A stretch of 64,000 bases of DNA, taken from assembly GCF_945870625.1 (NCBI RefSeq), contig NZ_CAMBTS010000002.1, positions 18,379-82,378 on the forward strand, given 5' to 3'. The notes under the pieces were generated by a model, which did no database searches, was not told the DNA's origin, and saw nothing but the letters and a program-made list of their open reading frames with translations. Of this stretch, positions 28,685 to 45,653 are shown in pieces (within the stretch, counting starts at the first letter, position 1; the number at the start of each line of letters is the position of its first letter). The stretch is from Novosphingobium sp. Chol11. Its GTDB lineage: Bacteria > Pseudomonadota > Alphaproteobacteria > Sphingomonadales > Sphingomonadaceae. Made by a program: the position numbers and the translations under genes.

Positions 28685-30118
28685 CTAAACGTCGGACGAC
28701 ATCAGATTGCCAAGACCGTGGCGATGCAGCTTGGAATAGAGGCTCTGTCGGCTGACGCCGAGGATTTCCGCCGCCGAAGCCCGATTGTCGGAGGTATAGA
28801 CCAGCGCCGCCTCGATGCACAGGCGCTCGATCAGATCGGTACTTTCGCGCACGATATCCTTGAGCGACATCCGGCCCACCAGCTCGGTCAATTGCCCTAC
28901 CGAGCGCGGCACATCGCCTACGCTCTCGCCGCCATTTCTCTCGCGGCGGCCGACATCGCGAATGGTGAAGCCATAGCACTCACCATCCCCCATCGGCGCG
29001 GACACGCCCGAGACTTCGATGGAATCCTTCGATCCTGCTGCGCCGCGCAGGATGGTCGCGACATTGCGGACCGAGCCATGCTCGCGCAACTGCGCGATGA
29101 TCAGGTCAAGATCGATGCCCGGTCGCCCCAGCCACGTATCCAGCCGCGCGCCGACCACCCGGTCCATCGAGGGCATCTGCGTCATTTCAAGGAACGCGGC
29201 GTTCGCGCTCAGTACATTCAGATCGCTGCCGACGAGGACGAACGAATCGGGCATCCGCTCGATCACTTCGCCGAGCGTGGCATCCATCGCCTTTCCGCCG
29301 ACGGCTCCGCCGGCCACGTCGATCCGGACAATGAACAGCGCTTTGCGAGCCTGACGAAACAGGCGCGCCGAAATTCTCGCGTCACCGCGGCTATCGACCA
29401 GACGCAGTGCGATCGGAGCCAGATCATCGGCGGCTTCCGCAGCGCCGAGATAAGCGATCAGGTCATCGCGCTGCCCGTCGGCGACGATGGTCTGGACGGG
29501 GACACCGGCAAGTTCGCCCGGCATCGCATCCAGCAACCGATAAGCCGCCGGATTGGCCTCGCTGATCCGGCGGTCGTCGGCATCGACGATCAGCACGGGT
29601 TCGGAAACCACATCGAACAGCAGGCGGTAGCGGGTTTCTGTTTGCCGCAGCCGGATATAGTCGCGCTCGATTGCCTGCTGCGATTGGAGCAAGCGCTGCT
29701 GAAGTGCAGCAGTGGCGCGCATATCGCGCCCGATCGCGATGAGGCGGCCCCCATCGCCCAGCGCCATCATCAGATAGCGCACCGCGACATCGCCGCCCGC
29801 CGCGACATGGTTGACCTGCCGCCAGCGAGGCGCACCACCAGGTTTGGCCGCCTCGGTCAGCATGTCATTGATCTTCACCCGGCTTTCCACCGTGACTGTA
29901 TCGATCAAGGGCGTGCCCACCCAATCGGCAAAACCGTGCTTGGCGAGTTCGCCGTCCGAGACCGAGATATCGAGAACGTCGCCTTCAGGAGAAAGAATGA
30001 ACGCAACGTCCCCCACAGATGCCAGCATGTTGGCGGCCGCGCCCGCAGACAAGGCTCCCGTCATGCTGTCACCCGACGCAAATGGGGTCGTCCCAGAGGG
30101 AGCATTATGCATGTTCAT
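28685..30118 (-). CDS. ppsR: Photosynthesis gene repressor PpsR/CrtJ
   Basis: PAS-containing regulator with C-terminal Fis-type HTH (NRASAAEILGVSRQSLYSKLHRHGLG), position between bchG and aerR. Confidence 0.92.
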   Translation of the reverse strand: MNMHNAPSGTTPFASGDSMTGALSAGAAANMLASVGDVAFILSPEGDVLDISVSDGELAKHGFADWVGTPLIDTVTVESRVKINDMLTEAAKPGGAPRWRQVNHVAAGGDVAVRYLMMALGDGGRLIAIGRDMRATAALQQRLLQSQQAIERDYIRLRQTETRYRLLFDVVSEPVLIVDADDRRISEANPAAYRLLDAMPGELAGVPVQTIVADGQRDDLIAYLGAAEAADDLAPIALRLVDSRGDARISARLFRQARKALFIVRIDVAGGAVGGKAMDATLGEVIERMPDSFVLVGSDLNVLSANAAFLEMTQMPSMDRVVGARLDTWLGRPGIDLDLIIAQLREHGSVRNVATILRGAAGSKDSIEVSGVSAPMGDGECYGFTIRDVGRRERNGGESVGDVPRSVGQLTELVGRMSLKDIVRESTDLIERLCIEAALVYTSDNRASAAEILGVSRQSLYSKLHRHGLGNLMSSDV

Positions 30119-30146
30119 TGCCGAGCGCCGCGCTCCACCTATCGTA

Positions 30147-31127
30147 TCAACTAACAGCCAAGGCTTCTCGTTCGCGCTTGCGAACAAGGGCCAAGGCAAC
30201 TTTCAAGGCAAGCTTTGCGTCAGAAGCCGTAGCATCCGCCCCGATTTTCGCCGCTAAATCAGGATCTGTGCAGAAGACCGGGCCGCCAACCATGATGCAA
30301 ACGCGCGAATTTCTGGACACATTCCGCAGTGCAACAATCAGCGAGCTAACTTTTTCGATATGGCAATCGCAGCTTACCGTCAATCCGATCAAGTCAAACC
30401 ATTCGCGCCTGACCCCCCTCAGAAGATCGGATGTCTCGGCGCTGGTCATGCGTTCGGTAATCCAGCCCTCACGGCGAAAGAGTTCGTCCATGACGACAGT
30501 GCCAAAGTTATGCTGGTCGCCCGGCATGGCGGCAAACAGCGCGCGGTGGCCGCCGGCCGCAAGCAATCGCTCCGACGGCGCGCGCGCCGCGATCTCGCGC
30601 ACCACTTCCTGCAAACGCCATAGCCCCATCGTTACGTCGATGAAGTCGCAGCGGTCACTTTCCCAATATTCGCCCAACAAGCGCGCCGCCGGCCCCAGCA
30701 AATCGACCATGACCGTATCGACGCCCATGCCCCGCGCGAGAACCGCCTCGACACTGGCCAGCAACGCATCGGCTTCGACTTCGAGCACCAATTCGGCAAG
30801 CGCCGCGACCTCGCCAATGCCGATCTCCGCAGCCGAGGGGCTGCGCGCGTCCCCGACATGCGCAATTACCAGGCGGGGGATGATCTCGTTTTCGATCAGT
30901 TTCGACAGCGACTTGTCGTGTTCCAAGGCCCCATCATGCGCAAAGGCTGCACCATGATCCGGGCTGTCATGATGGTTGACGGCGTCATGGGCCATGCTGG
31001 CGAACGCCAGAAACGCTTCGGAGCCTTGCGCCTCGTCGATCAATCTTTGCGTATGCCTCGCGCGACCAATTGATCCAGATTGTGAGCCTGAAGGAGCCAA
31101 TGATGCCACAAACGGCCCCCCTGCCAA
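30147..31127 (-). CDS. ppaA: B12-binding-fold antirepressor AerR/PpaA (start uncertain; 30995 also possible)
   Basis: B12-binding-like C-terminus (GDQHNFGTVVMDELFRREGW... DLIGLTVSCDCHIEKVSSLIVALRNVSRNSRVCIMVGGPVF), adjacent to ppsR and divergent from bchF. Confidence 0.88.
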   Translation of the reverse strand: MAGGPFVASLAPSGSQSGSIGRARHTQRLIDEAQGSEAFLAFASMAHDAVNHHDSPDHGAAFAHDGALEHDKSLSKLIENEIIPRLVIAHVGDARSPSAAEIGIGEVAALAELVLEVEADALLASVEAVLARGMGVDTVMVDLLGPAARLLGEYWESDRCDFIDVTMGLWRLQEVVREIAARAPSERLLAAGGHRALFAAMPGDQHNFGTVVMDELFRREGWITERMTSAETSDLLRGVRREWFDLIGLTVSCDCHIEKVSSLIVALRNVSRNSRVCIMVGGPVFCTDPDLAAKIGADATASDAKLALKVALALVRKREREALAVS

Positions 31128-31248
31128 CGCGTTAAAAGCTTAAAGACAACCTAGCGCAACTGCCGCGGCGCAAGGAGTCCCTCTGCCGCGAATCGTATGC
31201 TGAACGCTCCGGTCTCGCAATAGCATAAATGCACTAAAGGGCAAAAAG

Positions 31249-31282
31249 TGTCAAACTATTTGGACGTCAATTTTTATTGACA
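31249..31282. promoter_or_regulatory. Two abutting PpsR/CrtJ-type palindromes in ppaA-bchF divergent promoter
   Basis: TGT-caaactatttgg-ACG (31249-31266) and CGT-caatttttattg-ACA (31265-31282) share 2 nt. Confidence 0.7.
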
Positions 31283-31336
31283 CCCCCTTGATCGCTGACC
31301 TAGTCTCTCTGTCAGACAGGTTGGGGATAGCGGGAC

Positions 31337-33174
<1,838 letters not shown>

Positions 33175-33178
33175 GGCG

Positions 33179-34751
33179 ATGCAGCTCACTGTCTGGACCT
33201 ACGAAGGACCTCCCCATGTCGGCGCGATGCGGATCGCAACCGCGATGGAGGGCGTGCATTATGTGCTCCATGCGCCGCAGGGCGATACGTATGCCGATCT
33301 GCTGTTCACGATGATCGAGCGCCGGGGCAAGCGTCCGCCGGTCACCTACACGACGTTTCAGGCCCGCGATCTTGGCAAGGATACCGCTGAGATGTTTCAG
33401 TCGGCGGCACGCGGCGCGTATGCCCGGTTCCAGCCGCAGGCGATGCTCGTCGGCGCTTCGTGCACGGCCGAGCTGATTCAGGACGATCCGGCCGGCCTTG
33501 CCGAGGCGATGCGCCTGCCCTGCCCGGTGATCGCGCTTGAACTGCCCAGCTATCAGCGCAAGGAAAACTGGGGCGCGGCGGAGACCTTTTACCAGTTGGT
33601 GCGTAATCTGGCCGACAAGGATGCCAGGCCCGCCCCGCGCGAAGGCCGCAAGCCATTGGCCAATCTGCTCGGCCCCACCGCGCTGGGTTTCCGCCACCGC
33701 GACGATGTGATCGAGATCACCCGGCTGCTGGCGACGCTCGGTATCGAGGTTAACGTCACCGCCCCGCTGGGGGCCAGCCCTGCCGATCTGGCGCGGCTGG
33801 GCGAGGCCGATTTCAACGTGTGTCTCTATCCCGAAATCGCCGACACCGCCTGCCGCTGGCTGGACAAGACCTTCGGCCAGAAGACCGTGCGTACTGTGCC
33901 GATCGGCCACGCCGCTACGCGCGATTTCATCGCCGAAGTCGCGGCGCTGGCCGGCGTCGATCCTGCCGCTGCGCTCGATACCTCGAACATGCCGTGGTGG
34001 AGCCGGTCGGTCGATTCGACTTATCTGACCGGCAAGCGGGTGTTCATTTTCGGCGACGCCACGCATGCGGTGGCGGCAGCCCGGGTGGCGCGCGACGAGC
34101 TGGGTTTCGAAGTGGTGGGCCTTGGCTGCTACAACCGCGAATTTGCCCGCGATGTGCGCGAGGCCGCCAAGCTTTATGGCCTCGAACCGCTGATCACCGA
34201 CGATTATCTCGAAGTAGAGGACGCGATTCAGGCGCTGCAGCCCGAACTGGTGCTGGGCTCGCAGATGGAGCGGCACATCGCCAAGCGCCTGCGCATCCCC
34301 TGCGCGGTGATCTCCGCCCCGGTTCACGTGCAGGATTTCCCCGCGCGCTACAGCCCGCAAATGGGCTTCGAAGGCGCAAACGTGCTGTTCGATACCTGGG
34401 TTCATCCGCTGGTGATGGGGCTGGAGGAGCATCTCCTCACCATGTTCCGCGATGATTTCGAATTCAGCGACGCCGCAGGCGCATCGCATCTCGGCCATGG
34501 TTCCGCGCCAGCCGCCGCGCGCCGCGACATCCATGATGACGCGCCCATTGCAGTTCCCGAGGAGCCCGTCGTCATGGCTGCGGCCGAGCACGGCGTGACA
34601 GCCACCGGCTGGTCTGCCGAGGCCGAAAAGGAACTCTCCAAGATCCCGTTCTTCGTGCGCGGGAAAGCACGGCGGAACACCGAGCGTTATGCCGCCGAGC
34701 AGGGCATAGCCGCTATCACGCTCGAAACGCTCTATGACGCGAAGGCGCATT

Positions 34752-34762
<11 letters not shown>
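33179..34762 (+). CDS. bchB: Light-independent protochlorophyllide reductase subunit B
   Basis: [49 protein letters not shown]. Confidence 0.97.
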
Positions 34763-39373
<4,611 letters not shown>

Positions 39374-39374
39374 A

Positions 39375-40061
39375 ATGACCACGGCGACTTACGACCGGTT
39401 TCGCGAGAACCTCACCACGTATTTCGATCGCACCGCGTCGAAAGCGTGGGAGCAGTTGACGTCCGACGCGCCGGTCAGCGGTGTGCGGGCAACGGTGCGC
39501 GCCGGGCGCAACGAAATGCGGGGCACCTTGCTGTCGTGGTTGCCTGCCGACATGACCGGGCTGCGCCTGCTCGATGCCGGCTGCGGCACCGGGGCGCTGG
39601 CCGTCGAAGCGGCGCAGCGCGGAGCGGAAGTTGTCGCCATCGATGTCGCGGGCAGTCTGGTCAAGATCGCCGCTGACCGCGCCCCTGCCGGTCTCAACAT
39701 CGATTGGCGCGTGGGCGATATGCTCGATCCGACGCTCGGGCAGTTTGACCATGTCGTGGCAATGGATTCGCTGATCCATTATAAGGCGGCAGATATTGTC
39801 TCGGTGGTGCGGAAAATCGCCGACACCACGCGCGGCTCGTTTGTCTTCACCTTCGCGCCACAGACCCCCTTGCTGATGGTGATGCTAGGGATGGGCCGCC
39901 TGTTTCCAAGCAGCGACCGTTCGCCTGCGATTCTCCCCGTCGCGCATCAGAAACTGCGCTCGCAGATCAGCCATGCGCTGCCCTCGGCGACGATCGGGCG
40001 CGACCGCCGGGTTTCCGGGGGCTTTTACAAGAGCCATGCGCTGGAGGTGGTGCTGGGATGA
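39375..40061 (+). CDS. bchM: Mg-protoporphyrin IX methyltransferase
   Basis: LDAGCGTGALAVEAAQRGAEVVAIDVAGSLV SAM motif; after bchL. Confidence 0.94.
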   Translation: MTTATYDRFRENLTTYFDRTASKAWEQLTSDAPVSGVRATVRAGRNEMRGTLLSWLPADMTGLRLLDAGCGTGALAVEAAQRGAEVVAIDVAGSLVKIAADRAPAGLNIDWRVGDMLDPTLGQFDHVVAMDSLIHYKAADIVSVVRKIADTTRGSFVFTFAPQTPLLMVMLGMGRLFPSSDRSPAILPVAHQKLRSQISHALPSATIGRDRRVSGGFYKSHALEVVLG

Positions 40062-41485
40062 CCACGAGCCGCGTCCACGGATTCTGGAACAACGCAGGGC
40101 GGCGATTCCTGCCGTTTGCCGATGCCGCGACTACCGAGCTTCCGCTTGGTCAGTTGCTGCGGCTATCGCTGTTCCAGGTTTCGGTGGGCATGGCAGCGGT
40201 TTTGCTGACGGGGACGCTCAACCGGGTGATGATCGTCGAGTTGAACATGCCAGCCTCGCTCGTGGCCGTGATGGTCTCGCTGCCGCTGCTGTTTGCCCCG
40301 TTGCGCGCGCTGATCGGGTTCAAATCCGACAATCATGTCTCGCTGCTGGGCTGGAAGCGGGTGCCCTACATCTGGTTCGGCACGCTGTTCCAGTTTGGCG
40401 GATTTGCCATTCTGCCGTTCGCGCTGCTGGTGATGACGGGGGGCGGCCACGGCCCTGCGATCTTCGGCCAGATTGGCGCGGCGATCGCCTTCCTGCTGAT
40501 CGGCGCAGGCATGCATACCACCCAGACCGCCGGGCTCGCGCTGGCGACCGACCTTGCACCCGAACACGCCCGGCCCCGCGTCGTGGCGCTGCTTTATGTC
40601 ATGCTGCTGGTCGGCACAGCGGCAAGCGCCATCATCATCAGCCAGATTCTTGCCGACTTCACCGCAACCAAGCTGGTGCAGGTGGTGCAAGGGGCGGGCG
40701 CGCTGACGATGATCCTCAACGTTATCGCGCTGTGGAAGCAGGAACCCCGCAACGCCGCAACGACTGCGGCGCGGCCGGATCGGGCGCCGTTCAGCGCAGT
40801 CTGGGCCAGCTTCATCGCCCAGCCCAAGACCATGCGGCTGTTGGTTGCGGTCGGGCTGGGCGCGGCGGCCTTCAGCATGCAGGATGTCCTGCTGGAGCCA
40901 TATGGCGGCCAGATTCTGCACATGTCCGTCGGCGCGACCACATCGCTCACCGCCTTGTGGGCGATAGGCATGCTGGCCGGCTTTGCGATCGCTGCGCGCG
41001 AGCTGGCGGCAGGCGCCGATGCGCATCGCCTTGCCGGCTATGGCGCGGTTGCCGGCATCGCGGCCTTCGCGCTGGTGATCTTTGCCGCCCCATCGGAGCA
41101 GGCCGGTTTCCTTTACTTGGGCGCATCGCTCATCGGCCTCGGCGCGGGGCTGTTCTCGGTCGGCACGTTGACCGCCGCCATGGCGCTATCGCGCGAAGGC
41201 AACAACGGCCTGGCGCTCGGCGCATGGGGCGCGGTCCAGGCGACAAGCGCCGGCCTTGCCATCGCTATCGGTGCCTTTGCGCGCGATGCGATTTCATCCG
41301 CGGCAATCGCCAACGACCTGGGGCCCACTCTGGCCGGACCGGCAACCGGTTATGGATTTGTCTATTGTTCTGAAATTACGTTACTTTTCGCAACCATCGT
41401 GGCGTTGGGGCCTTTGGTGCGTGGGCGTGCGGCTGGCCAAGCCATATCGCCCTCTCGCTTTGGTCTCAGCGAGTTTCCAACCTGA
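40058..41485 (+). CDS. lhaA: PucC-family LH1 assembly protein
   Basis: LGQLLRLSLFQVSVGMAAVLLTGTLNRVMIVELNMPASLVAVMVSLPLLFAPLRALIGFKSD; between bchM and puhA. Confidence 0.93.
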   Translation: MTTSRVHGFWNNAGRRFLPFADAATTELPLGQLLRLSLFQVSVGMAAVLLTGTLNRVMIVELNMPASLVAVMVSLPLLFAPLRALIGFKSDNHVSLLGWKRVPYIWFGTLFQFGGFAILPFALLVMTGGGHGPAIFGQIGAAIAFLLIGAGMHTTQTAGLALATDLAPEHARPRVVALLYVMLLVGTAASAIIISQILADFTATKLVQVVQGAGALTMILNVIALWKQEPRNAATTAARPDRAPFSAVWASFIAQPKTMRLLVAVGLGAAAFSMQDVLLEPYGGQILHMSVGATTSLTALWAIGMLAGFAIAARELAAGADAHRLAGYGAVAGIAAFALVIFAAPSEQAGFLYLGASLIGLGAGLFSVGTLTAAMALSREGNNGLALGAWGAVQATSAGLAIAIGAFARDAISSAAIANDLGPTLAGPATGYGFVYCSEITLLFATIVALGPLVRGRAAGQAISPSRFGLSEFPT

Positions 41486-41496
41486 GGGAAATCGGC

Positions 41497-42276
41497 ATGA
41501 GTTATAGCTTCACCCAACACATCGACGTGGCGCTCGTTGTTCTCAACGCGTTCTTCCTGTTTTTCTTCGGGCTCATTCTCTATTTGCGCCGCGAAGACCG
41601 GCGCGAGGGCTATCCGCTGGAAAACGAGTTGACCGGGGCGCTCGACCCAGCCGGCGGCCCGATCCTGACCGCAAACCGCAAGACCTTCCATCTGCCGTTC
41701 GGCCATGGTTCGGTCACGGTGCCCTCGCTAGAGCGCGAACCGGTCCAGATCGCAGCGCGCCGCACCGATTTCGGCTTTGGCTCGCCGATCGAACCGACGG
41801 GCAATCCGCTGGTCGACGGCGTCGGGCCGGCCGCTTGGGCCAATCGCGCCAAGCGCCCCGATCTCGATTATGAGGGCCATGCCCGCATTGTGCCGATGAG
41901 CACGGTCGCTGAATTCAGTGTCGCCATGCAAGACGCCGATCCGCGCGGCTTCAAGGTCGTCGCCGCAGACGGCGTCGTGGTCGGTACGGTCAGCGAACTG
42001 TGGATCGACAAGGCCGACCGGCTGATCCGCTATCTTCAGGTTTCGTTGCAGGGCGAGGCCCCGCGCGAAGTGCTCGCGCCGATGATGATGGCCTCGGTCA
42101 AGCGCAAGACCGGCACCGTCACGATCGATGCGATCGTCTCGGGCCAGTGGGCAGAGGCCCCTGCGATGCCCGAGGGCAGCGCGGTCATCACGCTCTATGA
42201 AGAAGAGCGCGTCCAGGCCTACTTCGGCGGCGGTTATCTCTACGCGACCCCGCAGCGTTCGGAGCCGCTGCTATGA
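41497..42276 (+). CDS. puhA: Photosynthetic reaction centre subunit H
   Basis: Single N-terminal TM plus LYLRREDRREGYPLENE and PRC-barrel-like domain. Confidence 0.96.
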   Translation: MSYSFTQHIDVALVVLNAFFLFFFGLILYLRREDRREGYPLENELTGALDPAGGPILTANRKTFHLPFGHGSVTVPSLEREPVQIAARRTDFGFGSPIEPTGNPLVDGVGPAAWANRAKRPDLDYEGHARIVPMSTVAEFSVAMQDADPRGFKVVAADGVVVGTVSELWIDKADRLIRYLQVSLQGEAPREVLAPMMMASVKRKTGTVTIDAIVSGQWAEAPAMPEGSAVITLYEEERVQAYFGGGYLYATPQRSEPLL

Positions 42277-42944
42277 TCACCGAGTATGAGAACGAGCCGA
42301 TCCCCGGCTTGCCTGGGTTTCTCCCCAAGGGAGAGCGGATTCTGTGGCAGGGCTCGCCGCAGTGGCGCAAACTTGCCGCCACGGCCTTCCACACGCGCCT
42401 GATCACCGGGTATTTCGCGCTGCTGGTGGGGCTGGCCGTGGTGAATGCGCTCGTTCAGGGCGGTCAATCGCTGGGCGATTTCAAGGGCATCGCGATCACT
42501 GTGGTGCTCGGCGTCATCGGTGTCGGACTGCTCAATCTCATTGCCTGGGGCACCGCGCGTTCGACTATCTACACCTTGACCGAGCGGCGGATCGTGATGC
42601 GCGTTGGGATCGCCCTGCCCAAGTGCATCAACCTGCCGCTCGGCCTCATCGAGTCGGTTGATCTGCTGATGCGCGCGGATGGCACGGGCGATCTGCCGCT
42701 CAAGGTCAAAGGCAGCCAGCGGATTGGCTATGCCGGCCTCTGGCCGCATGCGCGGCCCTGGCACTATCAGGTTCCGCAGCCGATGTTGCGGTCTGTGGCC
42801 GATGCCGACAACGTTGCGGCGCTCGTGGCACGCACCTGCCTTGCCGCCAATCCGGGCAGCCAGATCGCCACCATCGAACCGCTCGCCAATCGTCCGCAGA
42901 CCGGCTTCACCGAAGCGCGGCTAGCTGAGAGTGCCGCCGCATGA
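42273..42944 (+). CDS. puhB: Photosynthetic complex assembly protein PuhB
   Basis: LPGFLPKGERILWQGSPQWRKLAATAFHTRLI; PH-domain-like; ATGA overlap with puhA. Confidence 0.93.
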   Translation: MITEYENEPIPGLPGFLPKGERILWQGSPQWRKLAATAFHTRLITGYFALLVGLAVVNALVQGGQSLGDFKGIAITVVLGVIGVGLLNLIAWGTARSTIYTLTERRIVMRVGIALPKCINLPLGLIESVDLLMRADGTGDLPLKVKGSQRIGYAGLWPHARPWHYQVPQPMLRSVADADNVAALVARTCLAANPGSQIATIEPLANRPQTGFTEARLAESAAA

Positions 42945-43462
42945 GCGCAGTCCACAATGAAACCGTGCCGAAGGGCGCGCTGATCGCGGCAGCGAGCCTC
43001 GTGATCATGTCGATCGCGGTGACCGGCATTGTCCGCCTCACCGGTACGCCGCCCGACGCGTCGCCCGCTCTGCTGCGGGCCAAAGAAAAGCCCATGGCGG
43101 TTTCGTCGCGCGATCTGCGGTTCACCGATCGCGCCGACGGTGCGGTCGTCATCGAAGATGTGGGCACGGGCGCGAAGGCCGGCATGGTCGAGGCGGGCAG
43201 CAAAAGCGGCTTCATCCGCGGCGTGATGCGCGGCCTCGCCCGCGAGCGCCGGATGCATGGCGTGGGCAATCAGCCTCCTTTCCGGCTGACCTTGTGGACC
43301 GATGGCGAGCTGTCGCTGGTCGATACCGCGACGGGCCGCAATCTTGAGCTCGGTGCGTTCGGCGGCACCAACCGCGCGGCCTTCCTTGCGCTGCTCCCTC
43401 CCGCCGCGAAAAATGCCGCGCCGGACATCAACGGTATCAAAACAGCGGAGAACGCATTGTGA
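42941..43462 (+). CDS. puhC: Photosynthetic complex assembly protein PuhC
   Basis: Single TM, DLRFTDRADGAVVIEDVGTG..., GVMRGLARERRMHGV; position. Confidence 0.9.
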   Translation: MSAVHNETVPKGALIAAASLVIMSIAVTGIVRLTGTPPDASPALLRAKEKPMAVSSRDLRFTDRADGAVVIEDVGTGAKAGMVEAGSKSGFIRGVMRGLARERRMHGVGNQPPFRLTLWTDGELSLVDTATGRNLELGAFGGTNRAAFLALLPPAAKNAAPDINGIKTAENAL

Positions 43463-43755
43463 GATTGTTCGCGCGGTCGAGCTTCGACACCCCCTGCCGG
43501 ATCGAGATCGAGCATAGCGACCGCTTCTTGTCCGCCCATGTGAAGCTCGCTGGCGGCGTGGCGATCAATCCGGGCGACCGGGTCCGCGTCCACGGCGACC
43601 CCATTCGGGTCGGTTTTGGCGAAAGTGCGGTGTTTAACCGGATGGCGACGGTCGAACGGGCGGGTCCCGTTGCCCGCCTCTGGACCAAGATCAAGGGACA
43701 TTTCGAGATGTCCGAGCTTTATGAAGTCAGCTTCAGCCCGCGGAGGAACGCATGA
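43459..43755 (+). CDS. Conserved small protein of puh-acsF operon, unknown function
   Basis: 98 aa; ATGA-type overlaps with puhC and acsF imply translational coupling. Confidence 0.8.
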   Translation: MRLFARSSFDTPCRIEIEHSDRFLSAHVKLAGGVAINPGDRVRVHGDPIRVGFGESAVFNRMATVERAGPVARLWTKIKGHFEMSELYEVSFSPRRNA

Positions 43756-44831
43756 ACGCGATTACCCAGATCAAGGCAGCGCCGCTCACGGATGTGCCTG
43801 ATACGATGAAGATCGCGCGTGAGAACACTCTGCTGTCTCCGCGTTTCTACACCACCGATTTCGCCGCGCTCGACAGGATCGACGTATCAAGCGTGCGGGC
43901 CGAATGGGATCAGTTGATCGCCGAAATGCAGGCAGACCCCAACAAGCTGCATTTCAAGCGCACCGAGGCCTTCAACGGCGTGATCGAAGGCCTGCCCGAG
44001 GCGCTGCGCGAAGAGTTCATCGATTTTCTGGTCAGCTCGCTCACCGCCGAGTTCTCAGGCTGCATCCTCTATGCCGAGATCCAGCGCCGCGCCAAGAACC
44101 CCGATATCAAGATGCTGTTCAAACTGATGAGCCGGGATGAAAGCCGCCATGCCGGGTTCATCAACGATACGCTCAAGGATTCAGGGATCGGCATCGATCT
44201 CGGGTTTCTGACCAAGACCAAGAAATACACGTATTTCCGCCCCAAGTTCATTTTCTACGCAACGTACCTTTCGGAAAAGATTGGTTATGCGCGCTACATC
44301 ACGATTTATCGCCATCTGGCCAAGCACCCGGAATTGCGGTTTCACCCGATTTTCAACTGGTTCGAGCAGTGGTGCAACGACGAGTTCCGCCACGGCGATG
44401 CCTTTGCCCTGCTGATGCGCAACGATCCCAAGCTGCTCACCGGCTTCAACAAGCTGTGGGTGCGCTTCTTCCTCGTGGCGATCTACGCCACCATGTACAT
44501 CCGCGATCATAATCGGCCTGCGTTCCACAAGGCCCTTGGCATTGATCCGACGGATTATGACCTGCAGGTTTTCCGCGTCTGCTCGCAGATCACCAAGCAG
44601 GTGTTCCCGATGACACTCGACACCGACTCGCCGCGCTTTCAGGCCGGGCTTGAGCGGATGCGCGTGGTCTCGGCCAAGATCGATGCGGCAAAGGAGCAAG
44701 GCGGCATTCTCGGCGGGATCAAGCGAATTGGCCTCAGCGCCACCGCTGCGGTCAATTTCTTGCGGCTCTACCTTACGCCGGTTCACACCAACACGGCACC
44801 CGCGCAGGTCTGCATGGTCCCCGCCTGGTGA
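43752..44831 (+). CDS. acsF: Aerobic Mg-protoporphyrin IX monomethyl ester oxidative cyclase
   Basis: [39 protein letters not shown] di-iron motifs. Confidence 0.97.
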   Translation: MNAITQIKAAPLTDVPDTMKIARENTLLSPRFYTTDFAALDRIDVSSVRAEWDQLIAEMQADPNKLHFKRTEAFNGVIEGLPEALREEFIDFLVSSLTAEFSGCILYAEIQRRAKNPDIKMLFKLMSRDESRHAGFINDTLKDSGIGIDLGFLTKTKKYTYFRPKFIFYATYLSEKIGYARYITIYRHLAKHPELRFHPIFNWFEQWCNDEFRHGDAFALLMRNDPKLLTGFNKLWVRFFLVAIYATMYIRDHNRPAFHKALGIDPTDYDLQVFRVCSQITKQVFPMTLDTDSPRFQAGLERMRVVSAKIDAAKEQGGILGGIKRIGLSATAAVNFLRLYLTPVHTNTAPAQVCMVPAW

Positions 44832-45649
44832 CAATGCCGCCGCTCATCTTTGCGTTGTTGACGTGGTTTGTCGGCACGGCTGCGGTGGTCTGGCTTGATA
44901 GTCGCCCGCGCGAGACGTTCCAGACCAGCCACCGGCTTGGCGGCCTCACCGCGTTGCTGGCAGCGGCGGTGATCGCCTTCTACGCTGATGATAGCAGCGC
45001 CGCCGGGGCCTACATCGGGTTTGCGGCGGCCATCGTGATCTGGGGCTGGCACGAGATGGGCTTCCTGATGGGGTTTGTCGCGGGGCCCCGCCGCTTGCCC
45101 TGCCCGCCCGAGGCGCAGGGATGGCGGCGGTTTCGCCTGGCCATGGCGACCGTCATCCACCATGAAATCGCGCTCGGCGCGACGCTGCTGCTGCTCGTCG
45201 CGCTGACCTGGGGGCAGCCTAACCAGGCGGGGCCGCTCACCTTCGCGCTGCTGTTCGGCATGCGGCTTAGCGCGAAGTTCAATCTGTATCTGGGCGTGCC
45301 CAATCTCAGCGACGAGGTGTTTCCGGCGCACCTTGAGTATCTGAAAAGCTATTTCCGCAAGCGCGCGTGCAATGCGCTTTATCCGTTCTCGTTGGCCGGC
45401 GGGATCGCCATCACGGTATGGGCGTGGTCGGTGTCTGAATCCGCGCCAGTGGCCAATGGCACTTGGGCTACAGGCGCGCTTCTGGCGGGGTTTGCGGCGC
45501 TCGGCGTGATCGAGCATCTGTTTCTCGTCCTGCCGATAAAGGACGCCGCCATGTGGCAATGGGCGGCATCATCCGGTAAGCCGGTCTCGCGAGGACCGGC
45601 TGCGCAGCCAGCAACAATCAAGGCGCCCACGCGCGCCATCATCGACTGA
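44828..45649 (+). CDS. puhE: Putative photosynthetic complex assembly protein PuhE
   Basis: Multi-[48 protein letters not shown]; between acsF and hemA. Confidence 0.9.
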   Translation: MTMPPLIFALLTWFVGTAAVVWLDSRPRETFQTSHRLGGLTALLAAAVIAFYADDSSAAGAYIGFAAAIVIWGWHEMGFLMGFVAGPRRLPCPPEAQGWRRFRLAMATVIHHEIALGATLLLLVALTWGQPNQAGPLTFALLFGMRLSAKFNLYLGVPNLSDEVFPAHLEYLKSYFRKRACNALYPFSLAGGIAITVWAWSVSESAPVANGTWATGALLAGFAALGVIEHLFLVLPIKDAAMWQWAASSGKPVSRGPAAQPATIKAPTRAIID

Positions 45650-45653
45650 ATTC

